Source of the DNA: Lysinibacillus fusiformis
GTDB lineage: Bacteria > Bacillota > Bacilli > Bacillales_A > Planococcaceae
DNA length: 64,000 nt
NCBI RefSeq assembly: GCF_007362955.1
Contig: NZ_CP041696.1
Span: 992,001 to 1,056,000 of the forward strand
Direction: 5' to 3'
Each line of letters starts with the position of its first letter. The stretch's first letter is position 1. Position numbers and translations under genes: made by a program. The notes below the pieces were generated by a model. That model saw only the letters and a program-made list of their open reading frames with translations. It was not told the origin of the DNA and did no database searches. This document shows positions 37,808-46,775 of this stretch, piece after piece.

Positions 37808-38122
37808 ATGAAAACAATTACAACTACTGAACAATTTAACGAACTGATCTCTGGCGACCAAAAGATCCTTGTGAAATTTTATGCTGGTTGGTGCCCAGAC
37901 TGCACACGTATGAATATGTTCATCGACCCAATTATTGAAGAATACAATCAATACGACTGGTATGAGCTGAACCGTGATGAACTTCCAGAAATCGCAGAAA
38001 AATATGATGTTATGGGTATTCCAAGCTTACTAATTTTCCAAAATGGTGAAAAATTAGCTCATTTACATAGTGCTAACGCCAAATCACCACAGCAAGTTAT
38101 CGAGTTTCTATCTGCTCAATAA
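37808..38122 (+). CDS. Thioredoxin-family protein
   Basis: ATG at 37808 follows AAGGAGAGTG; the frame is open upstream but without a ribosome site. The 104-residue protein has GWCPDCTRM as active site and cis-Pro loop VMGIPSLLIFQNG. There is no signal peptide. The CPDC site differs from the CGPC of the main thioredoxin, so this is a specialised cytoplasmic member (YtpP/YdbP-like small thioredoxins are the nearest idea). Confidence 0.88.
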   Translation: MKTITTTEQFNELISGDQKILVKFYAGWCPDCTRMNMFIDPIIEEYNQYDWYELNRDELPEIAEKYDVMGIPSLLIFQNGEKLAHLHSANAKSPQQVIEFLSAQ

Positions 38123-38224
38123 TGATACCAGGCTACTTATCTTGCCAGTCATTTAAATACTACTATCTGCTGTGAAAGCGAAGTGACAACAGCGAGGTAA
38201 TAAATTTCCAACTACACAACAATA

Positions 38225-38270
38225 AAAAAACAGCTGCATTTCTTCATTAGAAATGCAGCTGTTTTTTGAA
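38225..38270. terminator. Terminator between thioredoxin and C39-like gene
   Basis: AAAAACAGCTGCATTTCT pairs with AGAAATGCAGCTGTTTTT around a short loop. It ends the thioredoxin transcript; the next gene's ribosome site follows right after the T-run. Confidence 0.88.
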
Positions 38271-38281
38271 AGGAGCTATTT

Positions 38282-38791
38282 ATGCGCTGTCAATTACCCT
38301 TACAAGGAAAATCACAATATGATGCATCTATTTCACCAAACTATCGTAATTCTGCCTGTGGGCCAACAACTGTTCATGTCATCTTACAATACTTACACGA
38401 TGACAAAAAATCCCCTGCTGTCAACGAACTTTACAAAATCCTTGGCGGTACCAAAATTGGTCTGTTTAAGTGGCGTTTAATCTATAATCTTCGTAAGTTG
38501 TATCCAACATGGGATATCCGGGACTGTACATTAAAAGAAGCCATGCAGGAAATCGATGCAGGTCGCTCTGTAGCAATGCGTTTCGATCGTTATTTTAGCT
38601 TTCAATGGCACGATAAAAGATCTGCTTATGCCTATCATTGGGTACCCCTCATTGGCTATGAAATTCAGGACGATGAGCTCTTGTTAATTTTCCACGATAA
38701 TGGTGGTCCAAATCGTGATAGTAGAATACGTACAACCTTTTATAAAGATAACAAGAAAGTGTTGCGTTTTGTAAAAATCGCTCCTACATAA
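38282..38791 (+). CDS. C39-like papain-fold protein
   Basis: 169 residues from ATG 38282 with GAAAGGAGC upstream. The nucleophile-like block is NYRNSACGPTTVHVIL, the His block AYHWVPLIGYEIQDD and the Asp/Asn block FHDNGGPN, a Cys-His-Asn/Asp set in the order of peptidase C39-like proteins (PF13529 type). There is no signal peptide or membrane segment, so it is probably cytoplasmic. Its target is unknown. Its 3' end overlaps the convergent exonuclease gene by 8 bases. Confidence 0.72.
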   Translation: MRCQLPLQGKSQYDASISPNYRNSACGPTTVHVILQYLHDDKKSPAVNELYKILGGTKIGLFKWRLIYNLRKLYPTWDIRDCTLKEAMQEIDAGRSVAMRFDRYFSFQWHDKRSAYAYHWVPLIGYEIQDDELLLIFHDNGGPNRDSRIRTTFYKDNKKVLRFVKIAPT

Positions 38792-39671
38792 GCGAATATA
38801 ATGAGCGTGCTTGCTTGGCGATTAATGTAAAGCCTCGCTCTTCTAACGCTTTAAATGTATGGTGCTCATAGCCTGGCAATGCTAAACTCGTAAACTCAGC
38901 TTCTATTGGTACGTTGGTTTGAATCTTCGCAAGTTCGTGCGATAATCTCAGCATATCAACATTCTCTTGAATTTTTGTACGTTGCCCTGGCTTTAACTCC
39001 TCTAAAGAAGCAATAACCTTATCGATAGAACCGTATGTTTGAATAAGTGTTAATGCTTGCTTCGGCCCAATACCTTTTACGCCTGGATAACCGTCACTTG
39101 TATCGCCCATAAAGGCCTTTACCTGTGCAAACTGCATTGGCTCAATCCCGTATTCTTCTATAAATCGTCCATGCGTATATACGTCGTACTCCGTGTAACC
39201 CTTTTTCGTAAACGCAATCTGTGTCGAAGGCGTTAAAAGTTGCAATAAATCTTTGTCACCACTAATAACCGTTATATCAGCTGCGTCTTGCCATTTTGAA
39301 ACCATTGAACCAATTACATCATCGGCTTCCATACCTGCCACACCAAAGTTTTGCCAACCAATCTGCTCTGATAAAGTTTTCGCCATATCAAATTGCGGAA
39401 GCATTTCCTCTGGGGGTGCTGGACGATTCGCTTTATAACCATCATATAATTCATTACGAAACGTATGTGCACCCATATCCCAGCATACGGCTATATGTGT
39501 TGGTTGCATGATTGACTGTGCTGTCAATACATGTCGTACAAAGCCTTGCGCACCGTTTGTCGGTGTACCGTCTTCTAGGCGTATAAAATGTCCCATTGCT
39601 GCTGAAGCAAAAAATGACCGGAATAATAAAGCCATGCCATCTACAATTAAAAGTTTTGGTTTAGTTGTCAT
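38784..39671 (-). CDS. ypcP: 5'-3' exonuclease, YpcP-like
   Basis: ATG at 39671 after GAGAGGATT; upstream codons are leader. About 295 residues, equal to YpcP. The FEN/Pol I N-terminal fold has LLIVDGMALLFRSFF, AVCWDMGAHTFRNELYDGYK, the metal cluster GMEADDVIGSM and VISGDKDLLQLL, and the H3TH motif MGDTSDGYPGVKGIGPKQA. It removes RNA primers or flaps, as a stand-alone version of the Pol I exonuclease domain. Confidence 0.9.
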   Translation of the reverse strand: MTTKPKLLIVDGMALLFRSFFASAAMGHFIRLEDGTPTNGAQGFVRHVLTAQSIMQPTHIAVCWDMGAHTFRNELYDGYKANRPAPPEEMLPQFDMAKTLSEQIGWQNFGVAGMEADDVIGSMVSKWQDAADITVISGDKDLLQLLTPSTQIAFTKKGYTEYDVYTHGRFIEEYGIEPMQFAQVKAFMGDTSDGYPGVKGIGPKQALTLIQTYGSIDKVIASLEELKPGQRTKIQENVDMLRLSHELAKIQTNVPIEAEFTSLALPGYEHHTFKALEERGFTLIAKQARSLYSLM

Positions 39672-39777
39672 TGTTAAAATCCTCTCTATCAAACATTCCT
39701 TTATTATAGCAACAATGATTGAACTATGCTTTAGATGGGAATAAATCATAAAAGATAATATTAGGGGGATTATTAAT

Positions 39778-40992
39778 ATGACAATCCATCGTGGTACTTT
39801 ATATTGGCCAACGACAACTCACAAAGACCTTTCTATTATAGAAAATCCGATTGAACCTTTTTATGATGTCATTATTATCGGGGGTGGCATAGCTGGTTTT
39901 CTAGCTGCACACACTTGCTTAGAAGCAGGCCTAAAAGTTGCCCTGATTGAGAAAAACGACATTGCAATGGGCAGTACGGCCGCTAACACAGGGATTTTAC
40001 ACTATAGTAATGATATTATGTTGCATGAACTAATTGAGCAAATTGGCGAAAAAGATGCGGTTCGCTTTTATAGAATGTGCTATGAAGCTGTTCAAAATAT
40101 TGAAACGATTGCCCATACACTACCTGACCATGCAGATTTTCGACGCCGACAAAGTATTTGCTTTGCTAGTAAAACTCGTGATGCTTCCAAGTTGTTGTGT
40201 GAATTTAAAACGTTGCATAGACATGGGTTTCCTTGTGAATATTGGAATGAAGTTATCATAAAAGAGCGTCTTGGCTTTGAAAAAGATGGCGCCCTTGTTA
40301 CATTTAATGACGCTGAATTTAATCCTGTAAAGTTCGTTCAGTCTCTTGCAGAGCAATGCCAACAAAAAGGGCTCCATATCTATACAAATATTATGGTTAA
40401 TGTACTAGAGGATACAAATGAGGGCACTATTTTGCATACCATTAACGGTCAATTCACTACACGCAATTTAATATTCGCTACTGGCTATCAAAATCTTCCT
40501 TATGGACAGTTAAAAGGTACGAATTTAAAACGGTCCTATAGTATTGTGACCAATTCTATTGAAAATTTTAAACCATGGTTTGAACAATCACTCATATGGG
40601 AAACGAAACGTCCTTACTTGTATATGCGCACAACGCCAGACAATCGTATAATAATCGGCGGACTTGATGAAGATAAAGCTAAAATACCAAAATCTGAGGA
40701 AAAGTTGGAGAAACAATCCAATAAGCTACTTGAATTATTGCAAGAGCTATTTCCTCAATATGATGTAAAAATAGATTACAGTTACTGTGCAACCTTTGGC
40801 GATTCACTAGATTATCTACCCTTTATAGGCGAACATCCTAATCATTCACATTACTACTATTTACTTGGCTATGGTGGAAATGGTACTGTTTATAGCATGC
40901 TTGGCGTAAACATTATAAAAGACTTGCTAAAAGGAATACCTAATGATGATGCAAGGATTGTAACCTTAGCACGTAAAAACGGTATCAAATAA
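39778..40992 (+). CDS. FAD-dependent oxidoreductase, DAO family
   Basis: 404 residues from ATG 39778 with AGGGGG upstream. The FAD-binding start is DVIIIGGGIAGFLAAHTCLE, followed by EKNDIAMGSTAANTGIL, and the C-terminal FAD site is YYLLGYGGNGTVYSMLGVN with the PFIGEHP strand. The ordering is that of DAO-family enzymes (glycine oxidase, sarcosine oxidase, glycerol-3-phosphate dehydrogenase). The substrate is not evident; the gene is alone between two terminator-bounded units. Confidence 0.82.
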   Translation: MTIHRGTLYWPTTTHKDLSIIENPIEPFYDVIIIGGGIAGFLAAHTCLEAGLKVALIEKNDIAMGSTAANTGILHYSNDIMLHELIEQIGEKDAVRFYRMCYEAVQNIETIAHTLPDHADFRRRQSICFASKTRDASKLLCEFKTLHRHGFPCEYWNEVIIKERLGFEKDGALVTFNDAEFNPVKFVQSLAEQCQQKGLHIYTNIMVNVLEDTNEGTILHTINGQFTTRNLIFATGYQNLPYGQLKGTNLKRSYSIVTNSIENFKPWFEQSLIWETKRPYLYMRTTPDNRIIIGGLDEDKAKIPKSEEKLEKQSNKLLELLQELFPQYDVKIDYSYCATFGDSLDYLPFIGEHPNHSHYYYLLGYGGNGTVYSMLGVNIIKDLLKGIPNDDARIVTLARKNGIK

Positions 40993-40997
40993 AACAG

Positions 40998-41036
40998 GCA
41001 GGCTATGGATTGTACCCATAGCCTGCTCTTTATTTT
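40998..41036. terminator. Bidirectional terminator between convergent genes
   Basis: GCAGGCTATGG pairs with CCATAGCCTGC around ATTGTA, then CTTTATTTTTT. It serves the DAO-family gene on the plus strand and hutG on the minus strand, whose stop lies at its edge. Confidence 0.88.
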
Positions 41037-42001
41037 TTCGAGATGCGATGTCGATGATCAAGTTGAATACCTGTAATCCATTGTAAAAATGCAGTGACAC
41101 CCGTTTTCACTGTTTCTTTACGTAACTCTCCTTCTTTTGGATCAGCATAGACAAAGTCAATATGGCGAACACCTTCATTTTCGCCGATGAGCTTTAAGAT
41201 ATCAAATAATTCATTAGCAGTTAAACCACCAGGTGTAGCTGCAGGTACGTCGGGTGCAAACGTTATATCGAGTGCATCCAAATCGACTGACACATAAATA
41301 CGATCTACCTCGTACATCAGTTGACGAAGCATTTCTCGAATTGTGAGCTGTATACCATCTCGGCGCATTTGCTTCAAGGTAATCATATGAATACCTTGTT
41401 CACGTGCATAATGAATCAGCTCTGGTGAATTGAAAAAACCATGCAAGCCTACATTATAAATATGTTTCCCTTCGACAACGCCCCCTGCAATCAGCTGCTG
41501 TATAGGGGAATCCATTGCTAGTCCAATCTCCTCTTGGTTCCTTGCATCTAAATGCGTATCAAGTTGAATAATGCCTATGCGATCCTGCGGGAAAGCATTT
41601 TTTATGCCACGAAGAGAACAAGCAGTTATCGCATGATCCCCACCGATGAGGCAGGTAAAACTTTTCTGATAGGCGACACTTAAGTTTTCCGCCGCTGCCT
41701 CAAGCGCTGATTTAGAGAGCATTTTATCTGTCGGATGAATGGCGACGTCGCCAATATCAACAACAGCCAACGCACGTAAATCCACTTGTTCGTCCAAATT
41801 ATAGGATTGAAAACTTGACCATGCCTTGCGAAAAGCATGGGGATACTGTGCTTTTTTGGACAACTCACTTGCATACGATAGTAACGCTCCATAGACAATG
41901 ATATCTACATCATTTGGATGAGGATTTTCCTTTTGTTTTATCCATTGATGCATACCAGAACCATTCTCTTGTTTCCAAAGCCATTCTGGTTGAATGAACA
42001 T
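41030..42001 (-). CDS. hutG: Formimidoylglutamase HutG (arginase family)
   Basis: 323 residues from ATG 42001, two bases after the hutI stop. Arginase-fold metal ligands are GGDHAITA, QLDTHLDAR and VSVDLDALDITFAPDVPA. It should hydrolyse N-formimino-glutamate to glutamate and formamide, the last step of the Bacillus histidine route. Placement after hutI is the main reason for preferring HutG over agmatinase or arginase. Confidence 0.86.
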   Translation of the reverse strand: MFIQPEWLWKQENGSGMHQWIKQKENPHPNDVDIIVYGALLSYASELSKKAQYPHAFRKAWSSFQSYNLDEQVDLRALAVVDIGDVAIHPTDKMLSKSALEAAAENLSVAYQKSFTCLIGGDHAITACSLRGIKNAFPQDRIGIIQLDTHLDARNQEEIGLAMDSPIQQLIAGGVVEGKHIYNVGLHGFFNSPELIHYAREQGIHMITLKQMRRDGIQLTIREMLRQLMYEVDRIYVSVDLDALDITFAPDVPAATPGGLTANELFDILKLIGENEGVRHIDFVYADPKEGELRKETVKTGVTAFLQWITGIQLDHRHRISKK

Positions 42002-42002
42002 G

Positions 42003-43274
42003 TTAACCGACCACCTTCACGCCTTTTTTCCATACCTTTTTCACATGATTAACACCAAAAATATAATGTAACTTTTGATGATTATGCACATCCCAAAGTA
42101 CGATGTCTGCTTGCTTTCCTACTTCAATCGAGCCTACACGATCCTCAATTTGAAGTGCACAGGCAGCATTATACGTAGCAGCGCATAAGCTTTCCGCTGG
42201 TGTCATTTTCATTGTAATACATGCTAAGTTCATGACAAGCGGCATCGATATTGTCGGGGATGACCCTGGGTTACAATCTGTTGAAATTGCTACAGGTACA
42301 CCAGCATCAATAATGTCTCGTGCACGTGCTGGCTTCTCTCCTAAATACAGTGCCGTTGCCGGCAATAAACAAGCAATAACGCCTGATTTTGCAAGCTCTT
42401 CAATACCTTCATCTGATACTTTTAGTAAATGTTCTGCAGAAATAGCGCCCACCTTTGTTGCAACATACGCTCCTTTATTTTCTTCAATCTCATCCGCATG
42501 AATTTTGGGAATAAGTCCATATTCTTTTCCAGCTAGCAAAACGCGCTCAGATTGCTCTGGGGTAAAGACATCTACCTCGCAAAAAACATCGATGAATTTT
42601 GCGAGATTCTCTTTAACAACTGCTGGAATCATTTCTTCAATGACTAAATCGACGAACATATCTGGATTTTCCCTATATTCCTCTGGCACCGCATGGGCTC
42701 CCATAAAGGTTGGGATAATATCCATTGGATGCTTTTCATGCAATTTTCGCATCACACGTAATTGCTTTAATTCATTTTCTAAATCCAACCCGTAGCCACT
42801 TTTGCTTTCGAGTGTCGTGACTCCATGCTGTAAAAACAAGTCCAATCGCCTCGCGGTCTGATTGAAAATATGTTCTTCTGATAATGAGCGCATTTTTCGT
42901 GTCGTTGCATGAATACCTCCCCCAGCATTCATAATGTCCATATAGCTCGCACCCTCTAAACGCATCTCAAATTCATGCTCGCGGCTCCCCCCGAACACAA
43001 CATGCGTATGAGGATCTATCAAACCAGGTGTGACAATTTTCCCAGTTGCATCTACAATCTCAGCTTCTTCTGCGCGATGTAAATATTTTAGAATCATTTC
43101 ACGTGTCGTACCTAAATCTTGAATCAAACCATTTTCAATCCATACACTTCCGCCCTCAATAATTCCGAGCTCTCGCATTTCTTCACGTATCCGTGGTCCT
43201 TTTTTATCGCTAGCTAGTGTCACTAATTGTGAAATATTTTGAATCCAGATTGGCTTCTGTGATATTCCCGTCAT
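42003..43274 (-). CDS. hutI: Imidazolonepropionase HutI
   Basis: 423 residues from ATG 43274, after AGGGGGAGTTAAGG. Amidohydrolase motifs: DPHTHVVFGGSREHEFEMRL (first metal His pair), FMGAHAVPEEYREN, KIHADEIE and AISTDCNPGSSPT. It opens the imidazolone ring in histidine breakdown, giving N-formimino-glutamate for HutG. hutH and hutU, needed before this step, are not in the window. Confidence 0.94.
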   Translation of the reverse strand: MTGISQKPIWIQNISQLVTLASDKKGPRIREEMRELGIIEGGSVWIENGLIQDLGTTREMILKYLHRAEEAEIVDATGKIVTPGLIDPHTHVVFGGSREHEFEMRLEGASYMDIMNAGGGIHATTRKMRSLSEEHIFNQTARRLDLFLQHGVTTLESKSGYGLDLENELKQLRVMRKLHEKHPMDIIPTFMGAHAVPEEYRENPDMFVDLVIEEMIPAVVKENLAKFIDVFCEVDVFTPEQSERVLLAGKEYGLIPKIHADEIEENKGAYVATKVGAISAEHLLKVSDEGIEELAKSGVIACLLPATALYLGEKPARARDIIDAGVPVAISTDCNPGSSPTISMPLVMNLACITMKMTPAESLCAATYNAACALQIEDRVGSIEVGKQADIVLWDVHNHQKLHYIFGVNHVKKVWKKGVKVVG

Positions 43275-43358
43275 CCTTAACTCCCCCTATATATGCGTAA
43301 AGCGTATCTTCTACCAACTTCTTCGTCATCCTTCGGCATTTTCCCTCTTATTCTGATA

Positions 43359-43397
43359 AAAAAAAGCAATAACATTCTGATTTAGAAATGTTATTGC
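43359..43397 (-). terminator. Terminator of the second polysaccharide operon
   Basis: On the minus strand GCAATAACATT pairs with AATGTTATTGC, followed by TTTTTTTTATC. The stop of the deacetylase gene falls inside the hairpin. Confidence 0.88.
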
Positions 43398-44386
43398 TGG
43401 CAAAGCATCGCTACCTCATGCATTGAGTAGCTTTGGAAATTATATGTTGTTTGTAGTTCTCGAAAATACCTCAAAAGCTCCTCAAGCATAGCTAAATTTT
43501 TTTCTGTATGTTTACCGAAATTATGTGGATGCCACCATAAATGATAAAAAGCTTCTGTCTTTGCAGCGGCAAGCATCCCTTCTTTGATACGTCTTACTTT
43601 AAGTCCTTCCAATACACTTAATCGCTTACAATATGGTCTTAAAAATGCACTCGAACGTACATTTACGAATACGTCTCTCTTCATTTCTTCTAATCGTATC
43701 AAATGATTGCCTGTTATATTCACATAGCTATCTAGCCATTTCATCGCACCCAATAACCTACTTTTTTTTGTGAACTTTTCAGGGCTGTATAATGCGTGTG
43801 TTTCATTTCCTCTATAGCATACAAGTCCCGTTTCCAGACATGCCTCAAAATAAGAGGTATTCACCTGATTGCGAGGAAAAATAATAGACTTCATGGGTGC
43901 GATGTAATCAGCACTTATCAACATTGTGGCATGTAAATCTGCTCGAAAATCATCTTCTGTTTGACCATTCTCCACGCAATAGTAATGTGAAAATGTATGG
44001 GTACCGATTTCCTGATGTGGTGTCCGCAGTATTTCTTCAATTAAGGATTTACCAAAATGTAAGGGATCCTCTTGCTCATTTTCACCTACATTCGCAAGTT
44101 GCAAATGCGCTGCATAGCGTTTTTTTTCATACTTTACTGGGATTCCTCGTAAATAATGTGCCATTTCATCCTTTGTTTCTGCAAACAATAAACCGACCGT
44201 TGCCCACGTTGCATGAATGCCATATTTCTCAAATAATGTAAGTATTTTAGGCAATGCATGACGTACTCCATATAAATTTTCGTCATATTGTCCATGTCTA
44301 AACACATCATGGACACCCCAGTTCAGCTCAAAATCCAAAGAAATAACGAAACCACCACGATTTACTTCGATTGCTGTTTCCTCCAC
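43391..44386 (-). CDS. NodB-type polysaccharide deacetylase
   Basis: 331 residues; GTG at 44386 overlaps the previous gene by 25 bases. The metal-binding opening is FVISLDFELNWGV and the His block is QEIGTHTFSHYYC, both intact, with a FPRNQVN-type strand after them and a WHPHNFGKH end. No signal peptide is seen, so it may act in the cytoplasm on a lipid-linked or nucleotide-linked sugar rather than on finished polymer. Last gene of the operon 48558 to 43391. Confidence 0.8.
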   Translation of the reverse strand: MEETAIEVNRGGFVISLDFELNWGVHDVFRHGQYDENLYGVRHALPKILTLFEKYGIHATWATVGLLFAETKDEMAHYLRGIPVKYEKKRYAAHLQLANVGENEQEDPLHFGKSLIEEILRTPHQEIGTHTFSHYYCVENGQTEDDFRADLHATMLISADYIAPMKSIIFPRNQVNTSYFEACLETGLVCYRGNETHALYSPEKFTKKSRLLGAMKWLDSYVNITGNHLIRLEEMKRDVFVNVRSSAFLRPYCKRLSVLEGLKVRRIKEGMLAAAKTEAFYHLWWHPHNFGKHTEKNLAMLEELLRYFRELQTTYNFQSYSMHEVAMLCQQ

Positions 44387-45120
44387 TTTTGCACGCCCAG
44401 TAACAATGCACTTATTTTCGATTGTGCAATGAAGCCAGAATAAACATCTACAACTTGTCCACCGAAGCTAAGCTTAAATGCGCGTATGGTTTCTACATCC
44501 GTCAACTCACCCATATCGTATAGCAAACAACCTTGTTGCTTTAAATGTAATAAATTATGCCAGAGTAAAAAGCGGTTAGCATAACGAATCGGTCGCTTTA
44601 AATGTGCAGGCATCGAAAGGGGCTGACAGGTCGCCACAAAATAAGACATGGCTTTGTTAGCATGGACTATATCGAGTCTATAGCATAGAGTTTGTCCACA
44701 AATGCTACGTACCTCAGACAATAACAAAGCTCCTTTGTTATTTAATAGCGAAATGAACTCCATGTGAGCTTTACTAATTTGCTCGATTTTTTTCCTTTTC
44801 GCAAAATTATTATAAAACCGCTGAAACGCACGCAAATTTTCTTCTGTCGGTTTTTCATATAAAAAGATCTGATAAGCTTCTTGCTGTGCACGGCGGAGCA
44901 GTTTTTGATTGTTCTTCGACAACGCTGTATACATTGTACGCTCATGATCCGTTAATTGAATATGAACAGTTTCACTTTTGGCAAGCTTACGACTCGGTAC
45001 AAGTGAATGTGTATGATAGACAAGCTTCATCGGCTTTCTAATATTTGCTGGCTTCTCTGCAAAATAAATATGCTGCATTGCGATATTCCATCGCTTACTT
45101 CTAATGGACAGAATGAACAT
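44362..45120 (-). CDS. GNAT/FemAB-like acyltransferase
   Basis: ATG at 45120 has GAGTGGGGGCG upstream and overlaps the CelD-like gene; an ATG at 45078 is an alternative. About 252 residues. The opening half binds little that I can name; the second half has the GNAT-like run GALLLSEVRSICGQTLCYRL, SYFVATCQPLS, KRPIRYANRFLLWHNLLHLK and YDMGELTD, the last being like the FemAB/GNAT strand for peptidoglycan or glycan acylation. Its position in a polysaccharide operon suggests that it acylates a sugar precursor. Confidence 0.62.
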   Translation of the reverse strand: MFILSIRSKRWNIAMQHIYFAEKPANIRKPMKLVYHTHSLVPSRKLAKSETVHIQLTDHERTMYTALSKNNQKLLRRAQQEAYQIFLYEKPTEENLRAFQRFYNNFAKRKKIEQISKAHMEFISLLNNKGALLLSEVRSICGQTLCYRLDIVHANKAMSYFVATCQPLSMPAHLKRPIRYANRFLLWHNLLHLKQQGCLLYDMGELTDVETIRAFKLSFGGQVVDVYSGFIAQSKISALLLGVQKWRKQQSK

Positions 45121-46774
45121 CGCCCCCACTCTCTGTGTATTTTTTCACATGATTTCGCTCATAGCGAGCACATTTGAAATGTTTCATTCGAGAAATACGT
45201 TTATAGCCTAGCTGCTGCAATCGTTTACGCTTACGCCATTGCCAAATGCTTGCAGTTACCCAAAGTGTGTGTGTCGGTTTTATTTTTTGGAAGAAGGCTG
45301 TCATAATATCAATATTTTTATAGACATCATATGTTAAAAAATGGGTCTGCTTAGGCAAAGATTCAACGATTTGCAATGCGTCTACACGCCAGTTATCTGT
45401 GTGCAACGCAAAAGCAGGCTTAGTCGTCTCTGCAAAGGAATCTTTGTAGATTGTATACCCCTGATAGAACAAGGAAATAATTGCTTCCTGATCGAGATGC
45501 ATGGCCTCTTGAATCGACATTTCCTCAAACAACAGACCGACTGGTTGAAGTGGTGTAACACTATCAGTGGGGGTTAATTCGAATAAATCTACTTGCTTAA
45601 AACGAATAAACTTTTCTACGAATCGTTGTCCATATTCTAGCCAATCTTTTCCTTTCCCATACTTTGCTAAATAACGCAATTGTCCAAGTGTATTGCGCTT
45701 CCACTCCACAACTCGATGACTACTTTTTAACGTTTCCTTTATACGTTCCTTTAAAGCCAACCGACATTTTACAAATTTTGCACGTTTCGTACCGTTACTG
45801 ATAATAATGCGCCTTGTAAAATCTATGCCTGAGCGCCAATCAAACTTATAGGGCTCATAACCGATGCTCATATCAAACTTGTTATAGCCCTCATTAAAGG
45901 AGCGTTTTATCATATGTTGGTTCACAATACGACCGGCGCCAAACTGATTGAAATTCGTCTCATGTCCCAGTGCATAGGACACATATCGCCCTCGACAGCA
46001 TATCCCGTAAGTGAAAGCAATCCACTGATTTTCAAATACCAGCGCCTCTACATCTACTTTCAACGCATCGCCTTTAAGAAGCGCTAGATGCTCAAAAAAC
46101 TCCCTTTTCTTGCCCTTCGTGAAACTGCTCGTATCCACTTTTTTCGCCCAACGTCTATCAAACAATCTGAACATTTGCCAAAGATCACCTTGGTCTGGGA
46201 TTTTGCTACTTAATGAACCTAAGTTTCTTAGCTTTCTTTCTCGCCTATCTACCCCATGCATCTTGCGACGGTTATTGAAGAAACTAGAAAAATCTATTTC
46301 GTTAAAGGCAAGATACGGTGTTATTACACGAAAAATACTTGGCCGCATCTGCCTTTCAACGAAATATTGTTCAATACTTTTCGAAGATTCACCACTCTCC
46401 AATAGACCATGAAACGAAAAGATTAGATGACGATGCTTTTTGATTAATTCATCAAATACAAAGGTTGCAGCCGATAATAGCCACTTATTAGGCGCTATAA
46501 TGCCTGAATAATTGGCCATATTTTCACCTGCAAAAGCATAAATACGTACCCCCCATTGCATGCGCACAGTAAATGGGAAAAAAGCGATGATATTGTTTTC
46601 CTTTTTAACAGCATATAACTCTACCTGCTCTTTTTTTCCAACAATTTTCCACCAATTATAAAACCAAGCATATTCAATAAATGGATTATCATTCTGTTCA
46701 TTAGCTAAAATCTCATCCCAGATTTCCTTATATAAAGTAAGCTCATCATCAGTTCTAATACGTATTAATTGCAA
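45101..46774 (-). CDS. CelD/BcsL-like GNAT acetyltransferase
   Basis: TTG at 46774 follows AAAGGTGATTAAA, directly after the GT4 stop; the paralogue at 52094 begins at the same alignment point. About 557 residues. The N-terminal region (NDNPFIEYAWFYNWW, AFFPFTVRMQWG) and the Acetyltransf_6-like core (FENQWIAFTYGICCRGRYVS, GAGRIVNQHMIK, MSIGYEPYKFDWRS) resemble proteins linked to cellulose or capsule acetylation. A separate C-terminal domain of about 180 residues is shared with the paralogue only. It probably adds an acyl group to the glycan. Confidence 0.75.
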   Translation of the reverse strand: MQLIRIRTDDELTLYKEIWDEILANEQNDNPFIEYAWFYNWWKIVGKKEQVELYAVKKENNIIAFFPFTVRMQWGVRIYAFAGENMANYSGIIAPNKWLLSAATFVFDELIKKHRHLIFSFHGLLESGESSKSIEQYFVERQMRPSIFRVITPYLAFNEIDFSSFFNNRRKMHGVDRRERKLRNLGSLSSKIPDQGDLWQMFRLFDRRWAKKVDTSSFTKGKKREFFEHLALLKGDALKVDVEALVFENQWIAFTYGICCRGRYVSYALGHETNFNQFGAGRIVNQHMIKRSFNEGYNKFDMSIGYEPYKFDWRSGIDFTRRIIISNGTKRAKFVKCRLALKERIKETLKSSHRVVEWKRNTLGQLRYLAKYGKGKDWLEYGQRFVEKFIRFKQVDLFELTPTDSVTPLQPVGLLFEEMSIQEAMHLDQEAIISLFYQGYTIYKDSFAETTKPAFALHTDNWRVDALQIVESLPKQTHFLTYDVYKNIDIMTAFFQKIKPTHTLWVTASIWQWRKRKRLQQLGYKRISRMKHFKCARYERNHVKKYTESGGDVHSVH

Positions 46775-46775
46775 T

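Noticed and set aside
38160..38200. Fourth copy of the GAAAGC-core repeat
   Set aside because: GTGAAAGCGAAGTGACAACA is suggestive but the AGATGTTTT half and the hairpins are missing.
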